Below, in pieces: positions 7,219-13,325 of a stretch of DNA of 15,024 nucleotides. The DNA lies in NCBI GenBank assembly GCA_038215275.1, contig JBBQRA010000145.1, positions 1 to 15,024 on the forward strand. The letters are read 5' to 3'. Positions within the stretch are counted from its first letter, which is position 1; every line of letters begins with the position of its first letter. A program made the translations under genes and the position numbers. Source of the stretch: Ga0077553 sp038215275 (GTDB lineage: Bacteria > Acidobacteriota > Terriglobia > Bryobacterales > Bryobacteraceae). Below the pieces are notes generated by a model. It was not told the origin of the DNA. It saw only the letters and a list, made by a program, of their open reading frames with translations, and ran no database searches.

Positions 7219-7730
7219 TGGCCAGAATGCGGGTGCCCAGCGGGTTTTTGCTGGTGGTGGCCTTCGGATGGTTTGCGATGCCGACGGCAACTTCGCTGCT
7301 CTATGGGGTACCGGTTTCTCTCGCCGGGCTGGCGCTACGGGCCTGGGCGGCGGGGCATCTTGAGAAGAACCAGAAGCTGGTGGCGAGCGGGCCGTACCGG
7401 TTCCACCGGAACCCGCTCTACGCCGGGACGCTGATCACGGCGCTGGGGCTGGCGGTGGCAGCTGGACGGTGGGAGTTGGCGGTGTTGTTCGCAGCGGTGT
7501 TCTTGCTGGTGTACCTCCCCGTGATGGAGCTCGAAGAGCAGCATCTGCGGGGTCTGTTTCCGGACTATGCCACTTACGCCGACCGGGTGCCGCTGCTGAT
7601 TCCGCGCTTTCCAGGATTGCCGCATACGGCTCCGTTCCGGGGCTGGCTGTACCAAAAGAACCGGGAGTATCAGGCGCTGCTGGGATTCCTGCTGGGGTTG
7701 GCGTATCTAGCCTGGAAAGCTATGGCTTAA
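7179..7730 (+). CDS. Isoprenylcysteine carboxyl methyltransferase (ICMT) family membrane protein
   Basis: This 183-residue integral membrane protein belongs to the ICMT/phospholipid methyltransferase superfamily, which uses S-adenosylmethionine. The conserved block LVASGPYRFHRNPLYAGTL (67-85) and a later EEQHLRGLFPDYATY (119-133) are the SAM-binding signatures. Hydrophobic segments lie at about 21-33, 39-58, 81-96, 98-116 and 164-180. The ATG at 7179 overlaps the preceding gene by 40 bp; a later ATG at 7227 would avoid overlap but lose a charged N-terminal segment that looks genuine. Bacterial members rarely have known substrates, as bacteria lack prenylated CaaX proteins; the position behind heptosyltransferases hints at a lipid or envelope substrate (inference). 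Its stop overlaps the converging GNAT gene by 11 bp. Confidence 0.88.
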   Translation: MPRYLFPKPYADLVARMRVPSGFLLVVAFGWFAMPTATSLLYGVPVSLAGLALRAWAAGHLEKNQKLVASGPYRFHRNPLYAGTLITALGLAVAAGRWELAVLFAAVFLLVYLPVMELEEQHLRGLFPDYATYADRVPLLIPRFPGLPHTAPFRGWLYQKNREYQALLGFLLGLAYLAWKAMA

Positions 7731-8502
7731 TGAGTGTGATCTTCGTATAGGCCACGCGGAAGCCGCATCTTTCGTAGTTTCGCTGAGAGGTGCTCCCTGG
7801 TTCCGTGTCGGCGGTGGCGAGGTCGCAGCCGGCGCGGGCGGCGAGCGAGAGGCGTTCGCGGATCAGTTTCAACTGTAGCCCCGCGCGGCGGTACCGGCGG
7901 ATGGTGCCATCAGACTGGAGGAGCGCGAGGCCTTCGTGAAAGCAAAGCTGGGCGGCGGCGAGCGCTTCGCCTTCGAGGCGGATAACGAAGCTTTGGCAGT
8001 GCGGCATGCTATGCAAGGTGCCGCAGAGTTCGAGGGCGGCGGGCGTCACAATGTCGAAGAAGGCTTCGCCGAGCGGCCGGGCCCAGGAGTTGGCGTCCGA
8101 CGAGAGGGCCACGTCCGGATCGGGTTCCAGGATGTCGGCAGCGGAGAGGGGGCGGTAGAGCGTGTTTTCGAACGCGCCGATCTCGTACCCGCGGCGAGAC
8201 AGATAGGTGAAAATAGCCGCGTCGGCGAACGGGCTGAGGATGAATGTGACGGGCGTCATCCGCTCTTCGTAGAAGGCCTCTACGGCATCAAGATCGGATT
8301 CGAGAGTGGGGGCGAGCATGCCGGCCCCCTTCACCTGGGTGAGAGGCGAGGTCTCGTCGATGAATCCGGCGGTACCGCTGCCGCAGGGGATCGAGGCAGC
8401 GCCCGACTGGGGGAACAACTGAGCGTGCGTGGTGACGCTACGCTGCGCGATCACGGCGGCGGCCTGTTCGAGCCGGAGCGCGAGCGGGAGATCGGCGTAC
8501 AT
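7720..8502 (-). CDS. GNAT-family N-acetyltransferase
   Basis: This 260-residue protein is predicted to transfer an acetyl group from acetyl-CoA to an unknown amine. The recognisable GNAT core is in the C-terminal third: a beta strand ending at ALLQSDGT (193-200), the CoA pyrophosphate-binding loop RRYRRAGLQLKLI (202-214) matching R/QxxGxG/A-like patterns, then LATADTEPGSTSQRNYERCGF (228-248) typical of the final strand-helix region. The N-terminal half is less conserved and may be a degenerate GNAT-like half. The ATG at 8502 starts five bases after the FKBP-gene stop, without a clear ribosome site, suggesting translational coupling to that gene. The 3' end overlaps the converging ICMT-like gene by 11 bp, leaving no room for a conventional terminator. 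Confidence 0.83.
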   Translation of the reverse strand: MYADLPLALRLEQAAAVIAQRSVTTHAQLFPQSGAASIPCGSGTAGFIDETSPLTQVKGAGMLAPTLESDLDAVEAFYEERMTPVTFILSPFADAAIFTYLSRRGYEIGAFENTLYRPLSAADILEPDPDVALSSDANSWARPLGEAFFDIVTPAALELCGTLHSMPHCQSFVIRLEGEALAAAQLCFHEGLALLQSDGTIRRYRRAGLQLKLIRERLSLAARAGCDLATADTEPGSTSQRNYERCGFRVAYTKITLIKP

Positions 8503-8507
8503 GGAAT

Positions 8508-8948
8508 TTAAAGGATCAGTTTCGAGGCGATGGATTCGAGTTGGATCTTGAAGGTGAGTGCTTCGCCAGCGAGGGGATGGTTCCCGTCGAGGGTGATTTT
8601 GTCCTCGGCGATGGCCACGACGCGGACGAGGAACTGCTGGCCGCCACCGGAGAGTTGGAGTTCCAGACCCTCTTCGACTTCCATATCTTCGGGGAAGCGG
8701 TCGCGTTCGACTTCGATGATCATTTCGGGGTTGGCGGGACCATAGGCGTCGTCGGGTTGAATCGTCGTGACGACGGACTGGCCGGGCGAAAGGCCAATGA
8801 CCGCTGCGTCAAAACCAGGGATGACTTGGCCGGTGCCGAGAGTGAACTCCAGCGGCTCGCCGCCTTCAGAGGAATCAAAGATAGTGCCGTCAGCGAGGGT
8901 ACCTTGATAGTGCACCTTCACCTTGTCGCCGGCTTGCGCTGTAATCAT
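8508..8948 (-). CDS. FKBP-type peptidyl-prolyl cis-trans isomerase, SlyD/SlpA-like
   Basis: This 146-residue cytoplasmic protein is predicted to catalyse prolyl isomerisation and assist folding. It begins with the FKBP core (KVKVHYQGTLADGTIFDSS, then LEFTLGTGQVIPGFDAAVIG). The inserted-flap region follows (PDDAYGPANPEMIIEVERDRFPEDMEVEEGLELQL), and the closing motif is LDGNHPLAGEALTFKIQLESI, diagnostic of the SlyD/SlpA group. No histidine-rich metal-binding tail is present, so it resembles SlpA or a short SlyD. The ATG at 8948 fits the family N-terminus, although no strong Shine-Dalgarno sequence precedes it. A 17-bp palindrome lies just upstream. The GNAT gene follows five bases downstream and is probably cotranscribed. 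Confidence 0.94.
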   Translation of the reverse strand: MITAQAGDKVKVHYQGTLADGTIFDSSEGGEPLEFTLGTGQVIPGFDAAVIGLSPGQSVVTTIQPDDAYGPANPEMIIEVERDRFPEDMEVEEGLELQLSGGGQQFLVRVVAIAEDKITLDGNHPLAGEALTFKIQLESIASKLIL

Positions 8949-8952
8949 CGTT

Positions 8953-8969
8953 CGCAGTGTAACACTGCG
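8953..8969. promoter_or_regulatory. 17-bp palindrome upstream of the FKBP gene (possible operator)
   Basis: CGCAGTGT and ACACTGCG form perfect 8-bp arms around a single A. Outer 6-bp arms AATCAT (8943-8948) and ATGATT (8975-8980) extend the symmetry imperfectly. On the minus strand the palindrome contains TACACT, a plausible -10 hexamer (four of six), with TTGTCG 19 bp upstream as a poor -35. The compact symmetry suggests a repressor site or an mRNA hairpin next to the start codon; the choice is inference. Confidence 0.5.
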
Positions 8970-8971
8970 GG

Positions 8972-9133
8972 TTAATGATTCGACAAGGAAACGAGGGCCG
9001 CGACGGTTTCGCTGAGGCTCTGATTGGTGCGCTGGAGGGCTTCAGCGGACTCTTTGGCAGCGGCGGCCGAGGCTGCATGGTCCTGGCTGAGCCGGCCGGC
9101 TTGCGGACTTCGGATGGGTTGCGGTCCAATCAC
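8972..9133 (-). CDS. Possible small coiled-coil protein (53 aa), hypothetical
   Basis: An open frame on the minus strand runs from GTG at 9133 to TAA at 8972 and encodes 53 residues. GCGGA lies a few bases before the GTG as a weak ribosome site. The C-terminal half (SAAAAKESAEALQRTNQSLSE and beyond) has a heptad pattern: Ala26, Leu33, Leu40 and Leu47 at one position and Ala30, Asn37 and Val44 at the other. This resembles a short parallel coiled coil with a buried Asn. The frame is open further upstream but has no better start, and further extension would run into the phosphofructokinase promoter on the other strand. A plus-strand frame (8975-9214) covers the same DNA with similar GC at third positions, so codon statistics do not settle it. 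I recognise no family. It may be real, a relic, or chance. Confidence 0.35.
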   Translation of the reverse strand: MIGPQPIRSPQAGRLSQDHAASAAAAKESAEALQRTNQSLSETVAALVSLSNH

Positions 9134-9227
9134 GAGATTCCGCTGGGACGGTTTCGGTGCGCAACGGCAAGGACTTGCGGCACGGATTTTTTCCTTACTC
9201 GGCTTATCGGTTAGCCGCCCCGCCCCT

Positions 9228-9233
9228 TATAAT
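9228..9233 (+). promoter_or_regulatory. -10 promoter box for the phosphofructokinase gene
   Basis: A perfect TATAAT sits 33 bp before the start codon, in an otherwise GC-rich stretch. The best -35 candidate at 18 bp is TTATCG (9204-9209), which matches poorly. The hexamer and its placement in a gap between divergent genes make this the clearest promoter in the window. Confidence 0.72.
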
Positions 9234-9266
9234 GAAGTCAAAACTACCTCACTTGATAGGAGATTC

Positions 9267-10451
9267 ATGGGTATTCAGCGTATCGGCATCCTGACTGGCG
9301 GCGGCGACGTCCCCGGTTTGAATTCGGTGATTAAGGGAGTCACCTACCGCGCGACCGAACTCGGCATTGAGATGCTTGGCTTCCGGCGCGGCTGGGAAGG
9401 GCTCACGCACTTGAACCTGGACGACGAAGAATCGAAGAAGCGGTACCTGATGCCGCTGAACCGAGAGAACACGGCTACCATCGACCGCTTCGGCGGCACC
9501 TACCTCCATTCCAGCCGTACAAACCCGGCCCGGATGCGCAAACTCCCTTCGTTCCTGAGCACGGACAACTTCACCCCCGAAACCGTGACCAAGAAAGGCG
9601 AGACCTATCCCGCCTACGATATTTCGAAGCATGTACTGGCGAACCTCGAAAAGCTGGGCGTCGACTGCCTGGTGGCGATCGGCGGCGACGACACGTTGAG
9701 CTATGCGCAGAAGTTGCACAAACATGGCTTTCGCGTTGTGGCCGTGCCGAAGACGATGGATAACGACGTCCGCGATACCGAATACTGCATCGGCTTTTCG
9801 ACAGCGATTTCTCGCGCGCACGACGCCATTCAGCGGCAGCGGACGACCGTCGGTTCGCACGAGCGGCTCGGCGTGTTTCGCATTTTTGGCCGCGACGCCG
9901 GCTACACGGCGCTCTATACCGCTTACGTCACCTCCATCCGCTGCGGCATTCCGGAACATGCGTTCGACCTCGACAAGATGCTCGATCTGCTGGCCCGCGA
10001 CAAGCGCAACAACCCTTCGAACTACTGCCTGACAGTGCTGAGCGAAGGCGCGGCTTGGGACGGCTACGTGGTGCAGGAGTATGGCGAGCCGGACGACTAC
10101 GGCCACCGCCGGAAGATGAACGTCGGCGAACTGTTCGCGGAGCAGGCCAAGAAGCGGGCGGGTCTGGAAGCGATTGTCAGCGACCTGACCTATGACTTGC
10201 GCGGCGGCAGCCCGGACTTCGTGGACAAGATGGTGGCGACCACGTTCGGCAACATGGCCTTCGACGCGATTCTGGCCGGCCAAAGCGGTCTGATGGCGGC
10301 GATCAACCAAGGCTGCTACGCGATGGTGGAGATTCCTGATCCGAAGCTAGGACCGCGGAGGGTGGACGTGGAGACGATGTATAACACGGATCGCTACCGG
10401 CCCATCTACAGTAACAAACTCGGGATTCCGATCTTCCTGACCAAGGCTTAG
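9267..10451 (+). CDS. 6-phosphofructokinase, predicted pyrophosphate-dependent type
   Basis: This 394-residue enzyme phosphorylates fructose 6-phosphate to fructose 1,6-bisphosphate in glycolysis. The phosphoryl-donor loop is GGGDVPGLN (11-19). The key positions are Asp142 in GGDDTL (139-144) and Lys162 in PKTMDND (161-167). In characterised enzymes, Gly at both positions goes with ATP use, while Asp and Lys go with pyrophosphate use, so this enzyme is predicted to use PPi, possibly reversibly. Substrate-site motifs include FGRDAG (207-212) and SEG (259-261). It is longer than E. coli PfkA (320) and carries an insertion between residues 45 and 120. The ATG at 9267 has AGGAGA at ideal spacing; an in-frame upstream extension would cross the TATAAT promoter and is rejected. 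The methyltransferase gene begins on the next base after the stop. Confidence 0.95.
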   Translation: MGIQRIGILTGGGDVPGLNSVIKGVTYRATELGIEMLGFRRGWEGLTHLNLDDEESKKRYLMPLNRENTATIDRFGGTYLHSSRTNPARMRKLPSFLSTDNFTPETVTKKGETYPAYDISKHVLANLEKLGVDCLVAIGGDDTLSYAQKLHKHGFRVVAVPKTMDNDVRDTEYCIGFSTAISRAHDAIQRQRTTVGSHERLGVFRIFGRDAGYTALYTAYVTSIRCGIPEHAFDLDKMLDLLARDKRNNPSNYCLTVLSEGAAWDGYVVQEYGEPDDYGHRRKMNVGELFAEQAKKRAGLEAIVSDLTYDLRGGSPDFVDKMVATTFGNMAFDAILAGQSGLMAAINQGCYAMVEIPDPKLGPRRVDVETMYNTDRYRPIYSNKLGIPIFLTKA

Positions 10452-11093
10452 ATGGGTCTGTTCGATCGGTTCGTGAAGAAAAAACCGGAGTTGACGGCGG
10501 ATCTGCGCGAGCGGATCCGCCGTTCGTTTGAAGAGGCGGCGGCGGACGAGGAGCATTTCCCTTCGACGATTGATCCGCGAATTCTGCATGTGCGCGTGCT
10601 GGTTGAAACCTTCGGTAATCTGAACGGGCAGCGGGTGCTGGATGCGGGTTGTGGGAAGGGGCGGTTCGCGCGGGCGCTGCTGGCCGAGTTTCCGGATGCG
10701 TCGATTTGCGGGATGGATCTGGCGGTGGCGATGCTTCGGCATGTGCAGGCGCCGTTGTGGCCGGCGGCGGGATCGTTGACGCAGTTGCCGTTTGCAACGG
10801 CCGTCTTTGATGCGGCCTATGCGACCGAATCGTTGGAGCACGCAGTGGATATCGAGACGGCGGTGGCGGAGCTTTGCCGGGTGGTGAAGCCGGGCGGGTC
10901 GATCGTGGGGATCGACAAGAACAAAGACCATTGGGGACGATTTGAGACGCCCGCCTGGGAGCGGTGGTTCGGGCAGCAGGACCTAGAGAAGATGCTGCGG
11001 AAGCATTGCGGGCAGGTGACCAGCCGGCCAATCTCGTACTGGGAAGACGTGGACCCGGATGGGTTGTTCCTCGTTTGGATTGCGCGCAAGTAG
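10452..11093 (+). CDS. Class I SAM-dependent methyltransferase (Methyltransf_11-like)
   Basis: This 213-residue protein has the Rossmann-type methyltransferase core. Motif I is VLDAGCGKG (62-70), the acidic residue binding the SAM ribose is Asp89 in GMDL, and motif post-II/III includes QLPFATAVFDAAYATESLEH (111-130) with the SLEH signature. A 45-residue N-terminal helix-rich segment precedes the core. The substrate is not evident. The ATG abuts the phosphofructokinase stop with no gap, and AAGG near the end of that gene can act as its ribosome site, so the two are surely cotranscribed. Whether they are functionally linked is unknown. The next gene starts nine bases downstream. Confidence 0.88.
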   Translation: MGLFDRFVKKKPELTADLRERIRRSFEEAAADEEHFPSTIDPRILHVRVLVETFGNLNGQRVLDAGCGKGRFARALLAEFPDASICGMDLAVAMLRHVQAPLWPAAGSLTQLPFATAVFDAAYATESLEHAVDIETAVAELCRVVKPGGSIVGIDKNKDHWGRFETPAWERWFGQQDLEKMLRKHCGQVTSRPISYWEDVDPDGLFLVWIARK

Positions 11094-11102
11094 AATAGGG
11101 TT

Positions 11103-13325
11103 GTGGTGCGTTGGAGCCTTTTTCTGATTGCGTGGGTTGCGCTGGCGCAGCCGAAGGCGAAGCTCTGGTGGAGCTTTACGCCGTTGCGTCCGGTGGAAGG
11201 TTCGATTGACGGCCACGTGCGGGCGGAATTGGCGAAGAAGGGGATCGCGCCGAATCCACGGGCGGATGCCCGGACGCTGCTGCGGCGTATCCACTACGAC
11301 CTGACCGGGTTGCCGCCCACGGAGGCCGAGGCCACGGCGTTTCTGGCCGATCCGAACGTGGAGAAGTTAGTGGACAAGCTGCTGACTTCGCCGCACTTTG
11401 GCGAACGGTGGGGACGGTACTGGCTGGACGTGGCCCGCTACGGCGAAGACGATTTTCACGGCACGGCACCGCATCCGTATGCGAACGCGTGGCGGTATCG
11501 CGACTGGGTGGTGAAGGCGTTCAACGACGATATGCCGTACGACCTGTTCGTGAAAGCGCAGGTGGCCGGGGATCTGCTGCCGGAGAAGGAACGGTATCTG
11601 GGCGGGTTGGGCCTGTTTGGTTTGGGGCCGTGGTACTACGGCATCTCGCAGCCGCCGCAGGCGCGGGCTGACGAACGGCACGACCGGATCGATATGGTCA
11701 CCCGCGGATTTCTGGGGGTGACCGCGGCATGCGCGCGATGCCACGACCACAAGTACGATCCGATTTCGCAGCGGGACTACTACGCGCTGGGTGGCGTGTT
11801 TGCGAGTACCGCTTATAAGGAATATCCGCTCGCGCCCAAGGAAGAGGTGGAGCGTTATGAGGAGCACCGGAAACAGATTTCACGGCAGGAAAAGACGATC
11901 GACGCGTTTCTGGAACAACAGCGGGAGCAGTTGGCCGGGATCCTGGCGCACCGGATTGCGGACCTGATGACGGGGACGGGCGAGTTGGATGCGGAACTGG
12001 CGAAGCGCTGGCGGGAGTACCTGGCCAAACCGGACGAAGATCAGCCGCTCCGGGCGGAGTGGGATAAGAAGCGAGACCGGGCTGCGGCGGAAGCGTATCA
12101 GGGTTTGGTGTTGGCGGTGGCGGAAGAGAAGAAATTTATGGACGCCGAGAACGCCAAGCTGGTGGCCCGGGCGGCGCCGCCGGTGACTAAGCGGCGCATC
12201 GAGATTCTGCCGGGCAACTACGATTCAGAGGCCGACTTCAATCCGGGGGCCTATATCCCGACGGAGTCGCTGGAGCGGGACCGCTACACGCTGTGGCGGA
12301 AGATGTTCAGCGGCGAGGGGGCGCTGCTGCGGGTGAAGGATGTCGACCGGTTTTTGACCGGGGAATGGAAGCGGCATTTGGAGACGATGCGGACGGAGTT
12401 GAAACGGCTGAAGAAGGCGAGCCCGGCGGCGTATCCGTTCCTGCACGGCATTGCGGAGCATGAGGAGCCGATTGACCTGGCGCTGAACATTCGCGGGAAT
12501 CCGGAGGATTTGGGGCCGAAGGTGCCGCGGCAATTTTTGACCGTGCTGGGCGGCGAACCGCTGGGGCAGGGAAGCGGGCGGCTGCAGTTGGCGGAGACCA
12601 TAGTGCGGCATCCGCTGGCGGCGCGCGTGATGGCGAACCGGATTTGGGCGCACCTATTCGGGCACGGCGTGGTGCGGACGCCATCGAACTTCGGGCTGAT
12701 GGGCGAGCGGCCGGGGAATCCGGAATTACTGGAATATTTGCCTGCGCGGTTTGTGGCTTTGCGCTGGTCGCCAAAGGCGTTGATTCGCGAGATTGTTTTG
12801 AGCGAGACGTATCAGGCTTCGAGTACGCAGACCGCGGCGGGGCAGAAGGTGGACCCGGCGAATCGATTGTTCTGGCGGGCGGAGCGGCGGCGGCTGGACG
12901 CGGAGTCAATGCGGGATATGCTGCTGGCGGTGAGCGGAGAACTGGATACGGCTGTGGGCGGGGAGTCGGCGCCGTTGGACGATAAACTGCGGCGGCGGAC
13001 TGTCTATGCACGGGTGGGCCGGTATCAGCAGAACGAGACGTTGGCGCTGTTCGACTTTCCGAGTTCGAGCGTGAGCGCCGAGCATCGGGCGGCGACGAAT
13101 GTGCCGTTGCAGCGGCTGTTCTTCCTGAACAGCGACTTCATCAAGCAGAGGGCGGAAACGCTGGCGGGACGGGCGCCGACCGTGGAGCGGGCGTATGCGC
13201 TGTTGTTCCAACGGGCGCCGTCGGCCAATGAAAAGGAGCGAGGCGAGCGGTTCTTAGCCGAAGCGTCGAAGGCCGAATATGCCCAGGTTTTGTTGAGTTC
13301 GAATGAGTTTCTTTATGTGGACTAG
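11103..13325 (+). CDS. DUF1549/DUF1553 (PSCyt2/PSD1) secreted protein with CxxCH motif
   Basis: This 740-residue protein has an N-terminal signal peptide (1-16, SLFLIAWVALAQ) and is expected in the periplasm or outside. DUF1549 (PSCyt2, about 30-230) carries the family signature HYDLTGLPP (64-72), FGERWGRYWLDVARY (99-113) and a single CARCHDHKYDP (210-220), a possible c-type heme site. The middle (about 240-470) is charged and partly helical. DUF1553 (PSD1, about 475-735) shows VMANRIWAHLFGHG and NRLFWRAERRRLDAESMRD, and ends in a typical LLSSNEFLYVD. The N-terminal PSCyt1 cytochrome domain often found in this family is absent. The start is GTG at 11103 (a second GTG follows). The function of these families is not established. 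The gene overlaps the next by 23 bp, and such pairs are common in Planctomycetes and Acidobacteria. Confidence 0.93.
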   Translation: MVRWSLFLIAWVALAQPKAKLWWSFTPLRPVEGSIDGHVRAELAKKGIAPNPRADARTLLRRIHYDLTGLPPTEAEATAFLADPNVEKLVDKLLTSPHFGERWGRYWLDVARYGEDDFHGTAPHPYANAWRYRDWVVKAFNDDMPYDLFVKAQVAGDLLPEKERYLGGLGLFGLGPWYYGISQPPQARADERHDRIDMVTRGFLGVTAACARCHDHKYDPISQRDYYALGGVFASTAYKEYPLAPKEEVERYEEHRKQISRQEKTIDAFLEQQREQLAGILAHRIADLMTGTGELDAELAKRWREYLAKPDEDQPLRAEWDKKRDRAAAEAYQGLVLAVAEEKKFMDAENAKLVARAAPPVTKRRIEILPGNYDSEADFNPGAYIPTESLERDRYTLWRKMFSGEGALLRVKDVDRFLTGEWKRHLETMRTELKRLKKASPAAYPFLHGIAEHEEPIDLALNIRGNPEDLGPKVPRQFLTVLGGEPLGQGSGRLQLAETIVRHPLAARVMANRIWAHLFGHGVVRTPSNFGLMGERPGNPELLEYLPARFVALRWSPKALIREIVLSETYQASSTQTAAGQKVDPANRLFWRAERRRLDAESMRDMLLAVSGELDTAVGGESAPLDDKLRRRTVYARVGRYQQNETLALFDFPSSSVSAEHRAATNVPLQRLFFLNSDFIKQRAETLAGRAPTVERAYALLFQRAPSANEKERGERFLAEASKAEYAQVLLSSNEFLYVD

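Noticed and set aside
8975..9214. 79-residue plus-strand frame in the FKBP-phosphofructokinase gap
   Set aside because: It has no ribosome site and no recognisable motif, and it overlaps the minus-strand coiled-coil frame, which looks more protein-like. Codon use alone does not exclude it.
9024..9266. 81-residue N-terminal extension of the phosphofructokinase
   Set aside because: It would cross the TATAAT promoter, and the ATG at 9267 has a near-perfect ribosome site and matches the family N-terminus.
9249..10310. Long minus-strand open frame (353 codons) opposite the phosphofructokinase gene
   Set aside because: It lies wholly antisense to a clear enzyme gene, has low-complexity His/Arg/Ala/Val composition and no family motif. 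Such frames are common in GC-rich DNA.
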